DNA of 64,000 nucleotides from the NCBI RefSeq assembly GCF_009184865.1, contig NZ_CP045096.1, forward strand, positions 806,001 through 870,000, given 5' to 3'. This DNA comes from Streptomyces phaeolivaceus. GTDB taxonomy: Bacteria; Actinomycetota; Actinomycetes; Streptomycetales; Streptomycetaceae. The position numbers and the translations under genes were made by a program. Below the pieces are notes generated by a model. The model searched no databases, was not told the DNA's origin, and saw only the letters and a list, made by a program, of their open reading frames with translations. Positions 34,444 through 43,281 of this stretch are shown here, one piece after another. Position 1 is the first letter of the stretch. The number at the start of each line of letters is the position of its first letter.

Positions 34444-35859
34444 ATGACCGGATCGAGCGCGACGACGGTGTCACTGTCCGTATCCGAGAGGGCGGCGTAC
34501 GGCCGCGACGCGCGCAAGCGCGCCTCCCGGTCCTGCCACGGCTGGTTCGAGGCGGACGCGGACGCGGGACGCACGGACCCGATCGAGGTGATCGAGCGCC
34601 AGTCCGCCACCCGGCTCCAGGACCTGGTCCCGATCCGCTACGGCCGCATGCTCGAATCGCCGTTCCGTTTCTACCGCGGCGCGGCGGCGATCATGGCCTC
34701 CGACCTCGGGCCGCTGCCCAACACCGGTCTGAAGGCGCAGCTCTGCGGCGACGCCCATCTGCTCAACTTCCGGCTGCTGGCCTCGCCCGAACGCCATCTC
34801 GTCTTCGACATCAACGACTTCGACGAGACGCTGGCCGGACCGTTCGAATGGGATGTGAAGCGGCTGGCGGCCAGCTTCGTGATCGCGGGCCGCGCCAACG
34901 GCTTCTCGACCGCAGAGCAGAACAGCGCGGTCCTGACCTGTGTGAAGGCGTACCGGCGGCGGATGCGCGAGTTCGCCGGCATGCCCACCCTGGACATCTG
35001 GTACGCGCAGGACGACGCCGACCGTCTGCGGGAGCTGATGGCCTCGTCGATGGACAAGGAGAGCCGCCGCCGGACCGAGCGGGCGACCGCGAAGGCCCGT
35101 ACACGCACCCATCTCCAGGCCTTCGAGAAGCTCACCCGCGTCACGGCCGAGGGCCGGCTCATCGCACCCGACCCGCCTCTGATCACCCCGCTCCGCGACC
35201 TGCTGGCGGACCCCTCCGCAGAGGGCCAGGAGAAGGAGCTCCACAACGTCCTGGAGCAGTACGTACGCACCCTGTCCTCCGAGCGCCGGCATCTGCTGCG
35301 CCACTACCACGTCGCCGACATGGCCCGGAAGGTGGTGGGCGTCGGCAGCGTCGGAACGCGCTGCTGGATCGTCCTCCTGCTCGGCCGCGACGACACCGAC
35401 CCGCTGCTGCTCCAGGCCAAGGAGGCACAGGAGTCCGTCCTCTCCGCCCAGCTCGGCGGCGACCGCTGGGACAACCAGGGCCGCCGGGTGGTGTCGGGGC
35501 AGCGGCTGATCCAGACGACCAGCGACATCTTCCTGGGCTACACCCATGTCGTCGGACTGGACGGACGCGAACGGGACTTCTACGTACGGCAGTTGCGCGA
35601 CTGGAAGGGCATCGCCCGGCCGGAGACCATGGAGCCCTCCCTGCTGCGGCTCTTCGCGCGGCTGTGCGGTGCCAGCCTGGCGCGGGCCCACGCCCGTTCC
35701 GGCGACCCCGTCGCCATCGCCGCCTACCTCGGTGGCAGCGACCGCTTCGACCGCGCCCTCGCCGAGTTCGCGCAGGCCTACGCCGACCGGAACGAGCGGG
35801 ACTTCGAGGCGCTGGGCACGGCGGCGCGCACGGGCAAGGTCCGGACCGAGACCCTCTGA
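34444..35859 (+). CDS. DUF2252-domain protein
   Basis: 471-residue soluble protein of the DUF2252 family, which has a protein-kinase-like/aminoglycoside-phosphotransferase-like fold. Family landmarks are visible: RMLESPFRFYRGAAAIMASD, CGDAHLLNFRL, VFDINDFDETLAGPFEWDVKRLAAS and DFYVRQLRDWKG. The Asp-rich FDINDFDE could be the metal-binding site. Substrate unknown. ATG 34444 has AGGAGGT seven bases upstream; longer in-frame codons upstream are ignored for that reason. Confidence 0.92.
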   Translation: MTGSSATTVSLSVSERAAYGRDARKRASRSCHGWFEADADAGRTDPIEVIERQSATRLQDLVPIRYGRMLESPFRFYRGAAAIMASDLGPLPNTGLKAQLCGDAHLLNFRLLASPERHLVFDINDFDETLAGPFEWDVKRLAASFVIAGRANGFSTAEQNSAVLTCVKAYRRRMREFAGMPTLDIWYAQDDADRLRELMASSMDKESRRRTERATAKARTRTHLQAFEKLTRVTAEGRLIAPDPPLITPLRDLLADPSAEGQEKELHNVLEQYVRTLSSERRHLLRHYHVADMARKVVGVGSVGTRCWIVLLLGRDDTDPLLLQAKEAQESVLSAQLGGDRWDNQGRRVVSGQRLIQTTSDIFLGYTHVVGLDGRERDFYVRQLRDWKGIARPETMEPSLLRLFARLCGASLARAHARSGDPVAIAAYLGGSDRFDRALAEFAQAYADRNERDFEALGTAARTGKVRTETL

Positions 35860-35905
35860 GCCCTCCTCCGATCACTCCGGCACTTCGGCGCTCAGGTCAC
35901 TCCGG

Positions 35906-36103
35906 TCACTCCGGCAGCTGGCGCATCTCCAGGACTCGCAGGCCCAGGGACTGACAGCGGGCCAGCAGCCCGTAGAGATGCGCCTCGTCGATCACCTGCC
36001 CGAACAGGACCGTGTGGCCGGACATCAGCACATGTTCCAGCTCGGGGAAAGCGCTGGTGAGCGCCTTCGACAGCTGTCCCTCGACGCGAATCTCATAGCG
36101 CAT
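35906..36103 (-). CDS. Small conserved-looking hypothetical protein (65 aa)
   Basis: 65 residues starting RYEIRVEGQLSKALTSAFPE, with no signal or membrane segment; predicted alpha/beta. Not recognised. ATG 36103 follows GGGGGAA. It is stand-alone, with its own TCACCC-type palindrome 102 bp upstream, which is the best evidence that it is a real gene of the same stress group. Confidence 0.7.
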   Translation of the reverse strand: MRYEIRVEGQLSKALTSAFPELEHVLMSGHTVLFGQVIDEAHLYGLLARCQSLGLRVLEMRQLPE

Positions 36104-36204
36104 GAGCGGTGTTCCCCCATGCCTGGTACGGGCGGGTGGCCGAGTAGGGGCGGGTCGCACGCCGTCCCTCTCTGGGATGGTCCGCCGAGGAGCACCGGGC
36201 GGGC

Positions 36205-36223
36205 CTCACCCCGGGCAGGTGAG
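36205..36223. promoter_or_regulatory. TCACCC-N5-GGGTGA element 3
   Basis: CTCACCC and AGGTGAG with spacer CGGGC (one mismatch to a perfect palindrome; spacer identical to element 1). It lies 102 bp before the 65-residue gene's start, immediately after the stop of the next upstream gene. Confidence 0.55.
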
Positions 36224-36775
36224 TCAGTGGGTCAGATAGAGCTTGAAGCCGATGATCAGGAGGCCGAGGAACAGGTTCACCGAGGCGGTGACAGCGACCA
36301 GTCCCCACGAGGCGTCGGCCCGGCGGGCCGCGGCGGCCGACCAGCCCACCTGTCCCGCCACGGCCACCGAGAGCGCCAGCCAGAGCGAACCCGACAGATC
36401 GAGGCCGAGGAGCGGGCTCACCGCGACGGCGAGGGCGGGCGGGACGGCCGCGTTGACGATCGGCCACTCGTCGCGGCACACCTCCCGCACTACCCGGCGG
36501 TCAAGCCCCCGCTGCGCCAGCCGGGCCCCGAACAGCTGGGCGTGCACATGCGCGACCCAGAACACCAGGCCGGTGAGCAGCAGCAGGAGGACGAGTTCCA
36601 GACGGGGCGAGTCGCCCAGGGAGCCGACTCCGATGATCACGGAGGAGGCGAGCATGGATCCGTAGACACCGCCGGTGTAGTCGGCACGGGCCCGCCGCTC
36701 ACCGCCGCCCCGCCCGGCGGAGGGCACGGGGGGTGTGGGGGATGCGGGGGATGTACCGGGCCCGGTCGTCGGCAT
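36224..36775 (-). CDS. Uncharacterised integral membrane protein
   Basis: 183 residues with a Pro-rich N-terminus and four hydrophobic stretches (YGSMLASSVIIGVGSLG, LELVLLLLLTGLVFWVAHVHA, VPPALAVAVSPLLGL, GLVAVTASVNLFLGLLIIGF). Not recognised beyond a membrane-protein family common in Streptomyces. GAGGAGG lies upstream of ATG 36775. It follows the MFS gene on the same strand by 73 bp and may be cotranscribed with it. Confidence 0.78.
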   Translation of the reverse strand: MPTTGPGTSPASPTPPVPSAGRGGGERRARADYTGGVYGSMLASSVIIGVGSLGDSPRLELVLLLLLTGLVFWVAHVHAQLFGARLAQRGLDRRVVREVCRDEWPIVNAAVPPALAVAVSPLLGLDLSGSLWLALSVAVAGQVGWSAAAARRADASWGLVAVTASVNLFLGLLIIGFKLYLTH

Positions 36776-36848
36776 CGTCTCGGCCTCCTCTCGCTGTCGG
36801 CGTGTGGAGCCGCGTTCCACTGCTCCTGGACGGCCGTCGGTCGCCGTC

Positions 36849-38534
36849 TCAGTGCCGCGAGCGGCGCGCGGTGGCGGCCGGGGCATCCTTGCCGGGCGGC
36901 TTCGGACCGCCCCTCCCCGTCCCCGTTCCGGGCCCGGTCCCGTTCGCGGGCGCGCGTGTTCGGTCCGACCGTCCGCTCGGCAGGTGGGGGGTGACCAGGA
37001 AGGCGGCGAGGGTGATGCCACCGGTGGCGAGGATCGCCGCCTTCAGTCCGTCCAGCTGGGCCGAGGCGTAGGAGTCGGTGACGGCGTCGACCTCGGCCGG
37101 CGGCAGCCCGGCGCGCTCGGCCGCCGTACGCACCTGGTCGGTGGGGACGAAGCTGATCCCGGCCTCCAGCGCGACACCGGTCTGCTGCCGGGTCTCCTGC
37201 GACAGCCTCGGATCGTCCTCCACCTGCGCGGTGAAGGCATGGGCGAGGGAGCCGATGAGGAGCGAGCCGATGAGCGCGGTGCCGAGGGCGGAGCCCAGGT
37301 TCTGGGCCGTGAACTGCAGCCCGCCGACCTCGCTGCGTTCCTCCTCGCCCACGCTGGACTGCACGACATTGCCCAGTTGGGAGGCGAGCAGCCCCATGCC
37401 GACCCCGAGCAGGGCCATGGCCAGGGCGAACTGGGTGTCGTCGATGACGGGGTCGATGGTGGCCAGCAGCCAGACGATGGCGGCGGCCAGGGTCGCCAGC
37501 GCGATCCGCACCACCCGGCGCGGTCCCGCCAGGCGGCCCAGCCGGGAGGCGACCAGGGAGGCGGCGAGCATGGTGACGGAGACCGGGAGCAGCCGCAGCC
37601 CGGTCTCGAAGGCGTCGAAGCCCTGTACGACCTGGAGATAGAGCGGGATGGTGAAGAACAGCCCGAGCAGGATGAGGTTCTGGCAGAGCAGCGCCGACAG
37701 TCCCGAGCGCAGGGCGGGCCGGCGCAGCAGGGGCAGATGCACGAGGGGGTCGGTGCCGCGGGCGGCCCGTCGGTGCTCCCAGTGCGCGAAGCCGGCGAGG
37801 ACGAGTGCTCCGGCGCCGATGACGAACAGGGTCGGGGCGAAGCCCATCACGGTGAAGGGCGGGTTGCGGGGCTGCACCCAGCCCCAGGTGCTGCTCTGCA
37901 GCACACCGAGGACGCCGAGGCCCAGGCCGGCGGCAGACAGCGCGGCGCCGACAGCGTCCATCGTGGGGCGGGGTCCGGTGCGGGGCTCTTCGGTGATGAC
38001 CCGGCGGAAGCACAGCACGGCGAGGACGACCACGACCTCCCCGATGAAGACCAGCCGCCAGGTGAGATACGTGGTCACCCAGCCGCCCAGCAGCGGGCCG
38101 ACGGCGATGCCCGCGCCGGCCAGTCCGCCGATGACGCCGTAGGCGACGGCCCGGTCCCGGCCCCGGTAGGACTCGGCGACGAGGGCGGCCATGGCGGGCA
38201 GCACCATCGCGGCGCCGAGGCCCTCGATCACCGACCAGCCCAGCGCGAGGACCCACAGGGTGGGTGCCGCGGCGGTGAGGGCCGAGCCGATGCCGTAGAC
38301 CACGAGGCCGAGGAAGAAGAGGCGGCGGCGGCCGAAGATGTCGCCCAGCCTGCCTCCGATGATCATGAAGGCGGCCATGACCAGCGCGTACAACGTGATG
38401 ACGGCCTGGATGGCGGTGACCTCGGTGTCGAAGTCCTCGACCAGCTGACTGATCGACACGTTCATGACACTCGTGTCCAGGACCATCAGGAACTGGGCCG
38501 TCCCCAGGACGATCAGAGCGCGCCAGTGCTTCAC
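36849..38534 (-). CDS. MFS drug:H+ antiporter, DHA2 (14-helix) family
   Basis: 561-residue exporter. DHA2 hallmarks: MVLDTSVMNVSISQLVEDF in helix 1, the loop GGRLGDIFGRRRLF (motif A), and motif C-type GGLAGAGIAVGPLLGGW; about 14 helices in total, with a basic Pro/Gly-rich cytoplasmic tail. GTG 38534 is preferred because GAGGTGG sits just upstream. A TCACCC-type palindrome lies 107 bp upstream. The drug or metabolite exported cannot be deduced. Confidence 0.92.
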   Translation of the reverse strand: MKHWRALIVLGTAQFLMVLDTSVMNVSISQLVEDFDTEVTAIQAVITLYALVMAAFMIIGGRLGDIFGRRRLFFLGLVVYGIGSALTAAAPTLWVLALGWSVIEGLGAAMVLPAMAALVAESYRGRDRAVAYGVIGGLAGAGIAVGPLLGGWVTTYLTWRLVFIGEVVVVLAVLCFRRVITEEPRTGPRPTMDAVGAALSAAGLGLGVLGVLQSSTWGWVQPRNPPFTVMGFAPTLFVIGAGALVLAGFAHWEHRRAARGTDPLVHLPLLRRPALRSGLSALLCQNLILLGLFFTIPLYLQVVQGFDAFETGLRLLPVSVTMLAASLVASRLGRLAGPRRVVRIALATLAAAIVWLLATIDPVIDDTQFALAMALLGVGMGLLASQLGNVVQSSVGEEERSEVGGLQFTAQNLGSALGTALIGSLLIGSLAHAFTAQVEDDPRLSQETRQQTGVALEAGISFVPTDQVRTAAERAGLPPAEVDAVTDSYASAQLDGLKAAILATGGITLAAFLVTPHLPSGRSDRTRAPANGTGPGTGTGRGGPKPPGKDAPAATARRSRH

Positions 38535-38640
38535 GGCGTCCACCTCACCCGGTCGGCCCGGCACGCCGGTGGGGGCGGCCGGACGGCGACCGTTCCGCCG
38601 ACCGGCCGCCACCTCCATCCCAGCTCAGAAGCCCGGCCGC

Positions 38641-38665
38641 CGCCTCACCCGCCACGGGCGAGGCG
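38641..38665. promoter_or_regulatory. TCACCC-N5-GGGTGA element 4 (MFS promoter)
   Basis: CGCCTCACCC and GGGCGAGGCG with spacer GCCAC: a 10-bp inverted repeat with one mismatch, 107 bp before the MFS start. A further half-site, CCTCACCCGG, occurs at about 38542. Confidence 0.5.
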
Positions 38666-38723
38666 GCGCCCGCGCGCCCGGCGCCGCGCCGGGACGACCG
38701 GCATCACACCGGGACGACCGGCG

Positions 38724-39446
38724 TCACCTCAGGTGGCGGCCGAAGAACCGGTTCCCGTCCTCCGCCTCGAACCACGGGGTGCCGGTGTGCCCGCCCAGGT
38801 TGGCGTGCAGTGTCTTCTGCTCGGTGCCGAAGGCGTCGAACAGGTCCAGGGCCCGCTGCCGGGGGTTCCCCTCGTCGTCCCACTGGAGCAGGAGCAGCAG
38901 CGGGACGGTGACCTGCCGGGCCTCCTCGCGCTGGGCGCGGGGGACGAAGCCCCCGGCGAAGAAACCGGCTGCCGCGATGCGTGGCTCGGTCACCGCGAGG
39001 CGGATGCCGAGGGCCAGCCAGCCCGAGTATCCGACCGGGCCGCCGATCTCGGGGAGGGCGAGGAGGGCGTCCAGGGTGGTCCGCCATTCCGGGACCGCGT
39101 TCTCGACCAGTGGGCCGACGACGGACTCGAAGATCTCGTCGACCGGCTCACCGGCCCGCAGCGCCCGCCGGAGGTCGGCACGGGCCTGCTCGTCGGCGGT
39201 GGAACGGGGCCGGTCACCGCACCCGGCGGCGTCGACGGTGGCCACCGCGTAGCCGTCCGCCGCGCAGTGCCGGGCGCGGGCCACCAGCCGGGCATCCGCC
39301 TTGGGCAGGCCGTTGTTGTGGGCCATCAGGATCAGCGGGGCCGGTGCGGCGGAGGCGGGTGTCCACAGGGTGCCGGGGATCTCGCCGAGGGTGAACTCGC
39401 GTACGAGGACGCCGTCGTCGAGGCGGCGCTCGGAGGTGATGTGCAT
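38724..39446 (-). CDS. Alpha/beta hydrolase (dienelactone-hydrolase-like) with altered nucleophile elbow
   Basis: 240-residue soluble hydrolase. The oxyanion strand (LILMAHNNGLP), the elbow VGYSGWLALGIR, a late Asp (LLQWDDEGN) and the catalytic-type His (GGHTG) are visible. The elbow reads Gly-Tyr-Ser-Gly-Trp; a canonical GxSxG would end in Gly, so activity may be modified. Its leader contains a 17-codon open frame and a promoter architecture shared with the infA2/GNAT locus, suggesting a role in the response to ribosome-targeting antibiotics. AAAGGG precedes the ATG. Confidence 0.87.
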   Translation of the reverse strand: MHITSERRLDDGVLVREFTLGEIPGTLWTPASAAPAPLILMAHNNGLPKADARLVARARHCAADGYAVATVDAAGCGDRPRSTADEQARADLRRALRAGEPVDEIFESVVGPLVENAVPEWRTTLDALLALPEIGGPVGYSGWLALGIRLAVTEPRIAAAGFFAGGFVPRAQREEARQVTVPLLLLLQWDDEGNPRQRALDLFDAFGTEQKTLHANLGGHTGTPWFEAEDGNRFFGRHLR

Positions 39447-39490
39447 GGTCGTGCCCTTTCGGGAGTGCGCGTGCGGCGCTCCCGGGCGAC

Positions 39491-39544
39491 CTATCGCCCG
39501 ACCGTGACCCCGGAGGGAAGCACCCCTGTCGATACAGCGTTCAC
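39491..39544 (-). CDS. 17-codon leader ORF before the alpha/beta hydrolase gene
   Basis: GTG 39544 follows a strong GAGGAGGTGG ribosome site and encodes MNAVSTGVLPSGVTVGR, stopping 44 bases before the hydrolase start. CGGGCGA (39483-39489) and TCGCCCG (39494-39500) pair into a 7-bp hairpin over the leader's stop codon. A second leader of identical length and MN(A/T)V start lies at 58719-58772. Role inferred: ribosome-stalling control of the downstream gene. Confidence 0.55.
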   Translation of the reverse strand: MNAVSTGVLPSGVTVGR

Positions 39545-39581
39545 GGGTACCACCTCCTCGTTCTCTCGCACGGCCTCCAGC

Positions 39582-39621
39582 AAGCTAGCAGCGGTCGCCC
39601 CGGCCCGCCAACGGGTTTTCC
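39582..39621 (-). promoter_or_regulatory. WblC/WhiB7-like promoter of the alpha/beta hydrolase operon
   Basis: On the minus strand: GGAAAA (39616-39621), four bases, TTGGCG as -35 (39606-39611), exactly 18 bases, TAGCTT as -10 (39582-39587). An A-rich block just upstream of the -35 is the known signature of WhiB7/WblC-activated promoters. The promoter at 58815-58854 has the same blocks at the same spacings. Confidence 0.6.
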
Positions 39622-40187
39622 CCGCCCGTGGCCTTCCGCCCGGCGGCGGGCGCCGGTGGGGCCGTGGCGTCGCGCGGGACCGGCTCGGTGGCGACCTCCA
39701 GGTGTTCCATGAGCAGCTTCTGTCCTTCGATGAGGGACAGCAGCGCGCGGGCGGCCTTCTGTCCCATGTCGTGCAGGGGCTGGCGCACGGTGGTCAGGCC
39801 GGGGAAGCTCCGGGCCGCCTGCGGGAGGTCGTCGAAGCCGACGACGGAGAAGTCCGTGGGCACGTTGAGGCCGAGGGCGCGTGCCGCGTCGATCGCGCCG
39901 AGGGCCGTCAGATCGGCGCCGGCGACGATCGCCGTGGGGGCGTGCTCGGTGATCAGCCGGGTCGCGGTGCGGAAGCCGCAGGCGTAGGAGAAGTCGCAGG
40001 AGGCCACCAGACGCGGATCGACCTCGATTCCGGCCAGCCGCATCGCGTCCTCGAAGCCCTGGAAGCGGACGGATGTGCTCTTCAGATCCTCCTCGCCGCG
40101 GAGGTGGCCGATGCGGGTGTGGCCCAGGTCGATCAGATGCCGGGTGCCGACGCGCATACGGCGGCGCCGTACGGCACCCCGACCCAC
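39585..40187 (-). pseudogene. LacI-family regulator fragment (effector domain only)
   Basis: The frame gives the C-terminal half of a LacI repressor (RHLIDLGHTRIGHLRGEED ... FSVVGFDDLPQAARSFPGLT) but no helix-turn-helix: upstream of about 40157 the sequence is unrelated. About 130 N-terminal residues are missing, so it cannot bind operator DNA as a LacI protein. Its 5' end abuts the equally 5'-truncated fragment on the other strand, indicating one deletion that removed the starts of two divergent genes. Its 3' end overlaps the promoter region of the hydrolase leader. Confidence 0.8.
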
Positions 40188-40196
40188 GGCGAGGAT

Positions 40197-40727
40197 CGAG
40201 CGTCACCGGCACCCTCTTCTTCCGCAACAACACGGTCTTCGGCCGACGTGGCCACGACCTCGTACTCCCAGGCGGCCGTGCTGTTCACGACCGGTGGTTC
40301 GCACACCTCCGCGCAGATCCACTGCTGGAAGGACACCGGCGGCACAGGCGCGGGCAACCGCGACGATCCCGCGGTCGAGCGTCTGTCGTCCGCCACCGAC
40401 GCGGTCACCGACCCGGGCTTCGAGACCGGCGCGCTGACCCGGTGGAGCCAGAGCACGGGTACGGCGTCGAGCGTGGCCGCCTCCAGCGGCACCTGTCTGC
40501 TGGCGGGCTGGGCCAAGGCGGCCACCGCCGGTGAGGAGGTGGCGGTCGGGGTGAAGGGCTTCGGCGGTACAGAAACGTATCTGCGGACCTCGGCCACGGC
40601 CTACGCCCAGCAGCCGGTCTTCTTCACCACCGGCGCCTCCGTCACCTCGGCGCAGGCCTACCGCTACAAGAACTCCGGCTCCGCGGCCGGGTACTGCGAC
40701 GACCTCACGGTCGTCAAGCTGCCCTGA
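40197..40727 (+). pseudogene. 3' fragment of a secreted carbohydrate-binding/beta-helix protein
   Basis: From about 40236 one frame encodes two related modules of about 80 residues, each with a SYSQAAVLFTTGGS or AYAQQPVFFTTGAS core and an ending such as CDDLTVVKLP, as in secreted CBM-like domains. A preceding 12-residue stretch in another frame (TGTLFFRNNTVFG) resembles a parallel beta-helix enzyme. No start codon or signal peptide is available. With the lacI fragment it forms the relic of a divergent regulator and secreted-enzyme locus. Confidence 0.65.
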
Positions 40728-40842
40728 CCACCGGTCGGTCAGGCCCTGGGGGCGGGTGGTGCCGGGTGTCCGGCGCCACCCGCCCGGCGGCCGTTCCCCG
40801 GCTCGCATTGACGCTCGTAGACAGGGGTGTAAACCTCGGCAC

Positions 40843-41847
40843 GTGCAGGTGACGATTCGAGAAGTTGCGAAGGCGGCCGGGGTGTCCCCGTCCACGGTTT
40901 CCCGGGCGCTGGCGCCGGACGGAACGGTGAGCGCGGTGACCCGGGAGCGGGTCCAGGCCGCCGCCGACCGGCTCGGCTACCAGCCGAACCGGGCCGCACG
41001 TGGCCTCATCACCGGCCGTACGGGCCATCTGGGCGTGATCGTCCCCGACCTGCTCAACCCCTTCTTCGCGGACATCTGCAAGGGCGTGCAGGCCCGCGCC
41101 CGGGGCCTCGGCCACGCCGTGTTCGTCAGCGACGCCGAGCGCGACGAGGGCCTGGAGCTGGACGCGATCCGCACGATGGCGTCGGAGGTGGACGGCATCG
41201 TGCTGTGCGCCCCGCATCTGAGCAGCGAGGAACTGCGCTCCCTGGACCAGATCACGCAGCGGCCGATCGTGCTGCTGCACCGCAAGGAGCCGGGCTTCGC
41301 CAGCGTCACCGCCGACATGGTCGAGGGCATGACCGACGCGCTCACCCATCTGCACGCCCTCGGCCACCGCCGGATCGCCTATGTCGGCGGCCCCCGCAGC
41401 ACCTGGACCGCTCAGGAGCGGGCCGCCGGCATCGAGGCGGTGGCGGACTCCGGCAAGGTCGAGATCGTGCGCGTCGGCAGCGTCGCCCCCCACTTCGACG
41501 GCGGTATCACGGGCGCCGCCGACGTGGTGCTGGCCAGCGGCGCGAGCGCGGTGGTGGCCTTCAACGACATCGTCGCGTTCGGCCTGATCAGCCGCTTCAC
41601 CGCGCGGGGGGTCCGGGTCCCGGAGGAGATGAGCGTGGTCGGCTGCGACGACATCGCCCTCGCCGGGATGGCCGCCCCGCCGCTGACCACCGTCGGCGTC
41701 CCCAAGGCGCACGCCGCGCGGGCGGCGGTGGATCTGCTGTTCCGGATCCTGGGGACGCCGTCGGAAGCGGGCGCCCAGCCACCGCAGCGGGTGCTGCCGA
41801 CGCATCTCGTGGTCCGGGGGTCGACGGCGGCGATCGAGCCCCGGTAG
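40843..41847 (+). CDS. LacI-family transcriptional regulator of the sugar-acid cluster
   Basis: 334-residue repressor: HTH at the extreme N-terminus (VTIREVAKAAGVSPSTVSRA), hinge helix region (RLGYQPNRAARGL) and a periplasmic-binding-like effector domain ending in TTVGVPKAHAARAAVDLL. GTG 40843 is the start that leaves the canonical few residues before the HTH; no strong ribosome site, so translation may be from a short leader. It converges on the glucarate-dehydratase-like gene, and LacI-type GCAAACGTT sites lie in the divergent transporter promoters. Confidence 0.92.
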   Translation: MQVTIREVAKAAGVSPSTVSRALAPDGTVSAVTRERVQAAADRLGYQPNRAARGLITGRTGHLGVIVPDLLNPFFADICKGVQARARGLGHAVFVSDAERDEGLELDAIRTMASEVDGIVLCAPHLSSEELRSLDQITQRPIVLLHRKEPGFASVTADMVEGMTDALTHLHALGHRRIAYVGGPRSTWTAQERAAGIEAVADSGKVEIVRVGSVAPHFDGGITGAADVVLASGASAVVAFNDIVAFGLISRFTARGVRVPEEMSVVGCDDIALAGMAAPPLTTVGVPKAHAARAAVDLLFRILGTPSEAGAQPPQRVLPTHLVVRGSTAAIEPR

Positions 41848-41887
41848 CCGCGCCGCCCCCGGCGGGCACGGGCCGTACCGACGGCGC

Positions 41888-43246
41888 CTACCAGCGCGGC
41901 ATCGTCGGATCGAACCCCGGGCGCACCCTTCGCAGATAGGCCGTGTCGTCGCGATGCTCACGCCCCAGGCGCAGGTACCTGGCGTGGAGCCGGTCCAGGG
42001 CGGCGCGGTCGAGCCGGACGCCGAGACCGGTGCCCTGAGGCACCGGGACCGAGCCGTCGACGAACGACAGCGCGCCCGGCACCACGACGTCCTCCGCCGC
42101 GTTCCACGGGTAGTGCGTGTCGCAGGCGTGGTCGAGCGAGGCCGTGGCCGCCGCCGCGTGGGTCATGGCGGCGAGGCTGATCCCGAGGTGGGAGTTGGAG
42201 TGCGCGGACAGCCCCCAGCCGACGGCCCGGCAGACGTTCCCGAGCGCCACGGTGGCCCGCAGACCGCCCCAGATGTGGTGGTCGCCGAGCACGATCCGCA
42301 CGGCACCGCGCGCCACGGCAGGCCCGACGTCCTCCAGCGAGGTCACGCACATGTTGGTGGCGAGCGGGAGGGTCGTCCGGGCGGCGACCTCGGCCATGTC
42401 CTCGACGCCGGCCACCGGGTCCTCCAGGTATTCGAGGAGGTCCGCCAGTTCGCCGACCACCGACAGCGCGGTCTGCCTGCTCCAGGCCGCGTTGGGGTCG
42501 AGGCGCAGCGGATGGCGGGGGAACTCGGCGCGCAGCGCGCGCAGGGCGGCGATCTCCTCCTCCGGCGGGAACACGCCGCCCTTGAGCTTGAGCGAGCGGA
42601 AGCCGTAGCGGTCCACCATGCGCACGGCCTGGGCCACGACACCGTCCGGGGTCAGGGCCGCGCCCCACTCGTCCGCACCCGGGTCGCCATCCGCGCCCGA
42701 CTCCCCGTCCGCGCCCGGGTGCCCGGCCCACTTGTAGAACAGATAGCCGCTGTAGGGCACCGCGTCCCGCACCCGGCCGCCCAGCAGATCCACCACCGGT
42801 ACGCCCGCCAACTGTCCCTGCGCGTCCAGGCAGGCCACCTCCAGCGCCGCGTACACCCGCCGGATGTCGAAGGCGGGCGCGGGGACGGGCGCCGGTCCGC
42901 GTGACTCGGGCGGGTCGGTGCGGTCGGACCAGCGGCGCCAGGGCGCGTCGGGCCCGTAGTCGACCCCGTCCGCGTGCCCGGACAGCAACTCCCTCACCCG
43001 CGAGGCCAGTTCGCCCGTCTCGTACACGCTGGTGCCGGGCAGACGGGAGCCGACCAGCTCCAGCCAGTCCAACTGCCAGGCGTGCCCGGCGCATTCGCCG
43101 AGTCCCGTCACCTCGCCGCCGCGGCCGTCGGCCACCACCAGTTCGACGACGGCGCGCAGGACATGGGGCTGGTGCACGCCGTCGGCGTTGAGCAGCGGGG
43201 GGTCGGCGAAGGCCACGGGGGTGACACGGAGTTCCTGGACGATCAT
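41888..43246 (-). CDS. Glucarate-dehydratase-like enolase-superfamily enzyme
   Basis: 452-residue enzyme of the glucarate dehydratase subgroup. Visible active-site elements: KLKGG (KxK general base pair), DPNAAW (metal Asp), the following metal acidic residues (LEDP) and AHSNSHLGISLA, the His/Asn motif typical of glucarate dehydratases. A short acidic repeat (GADGESGADGDPGAD) is inserted before the KxK motif and may be a loop expansion. It should dehydrate a C6 aldarate or related sugar acid to a 2-keto-3-deoxy acid. Follows the solute-binding gene by 35 bp in one operon. Confidence 0.88.
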   Translation of the reverse strand: MIVQELRVTPVAFADPPLLNADGVHQPHVLRAVVELVVADGRGGEVTGLGECAGHAWQLDWLELVGSRLPGTSVYETGELASRVRELLSGHADGVDYGPDAPWRRWSDRTDPPESRGPAPVPAPAFDIRRVYAALEVACLDAQGQLAGVPVVDLLGGRVRDAVPYSGYLFYKWAGHPGADGESGADGDPGADEWGAALTPDGVVAQAVRMVDRYGFRSLKLKGGVFPPEEEIAALRALRAEFPRHPLRLDPNAAWSRQTALSVVGELADLLEYLEDPVAGVEDMAEVAARTTLPLATNMCVTSLEDVGPAVARGAVRIVLGDHHIWGGLRATVALGNVCRAVGWGLSAHSNSHLGISLAAMTHAAAATASLDHACDTHYPWNAAEDVVVPGALSFVDGSVPVPQGTGLGVRLDRAALDRLHARYLRLGREHRDDTAYLRRVRPGFDPTMPRW

Positions 43247-43281
43247 GTGCGAGAGCCTTCCGGGGGCCGCCGGTGGTGGGC

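Noticed and set aside
36735..40727. 1,330-codon plus-strand open frame
   Set aside because: Mostly the mirror of the MFS, hydrolase and LacI-fragment genes; only its last about 165 codons (CBM-like) look real, and these are reported as a fragment.
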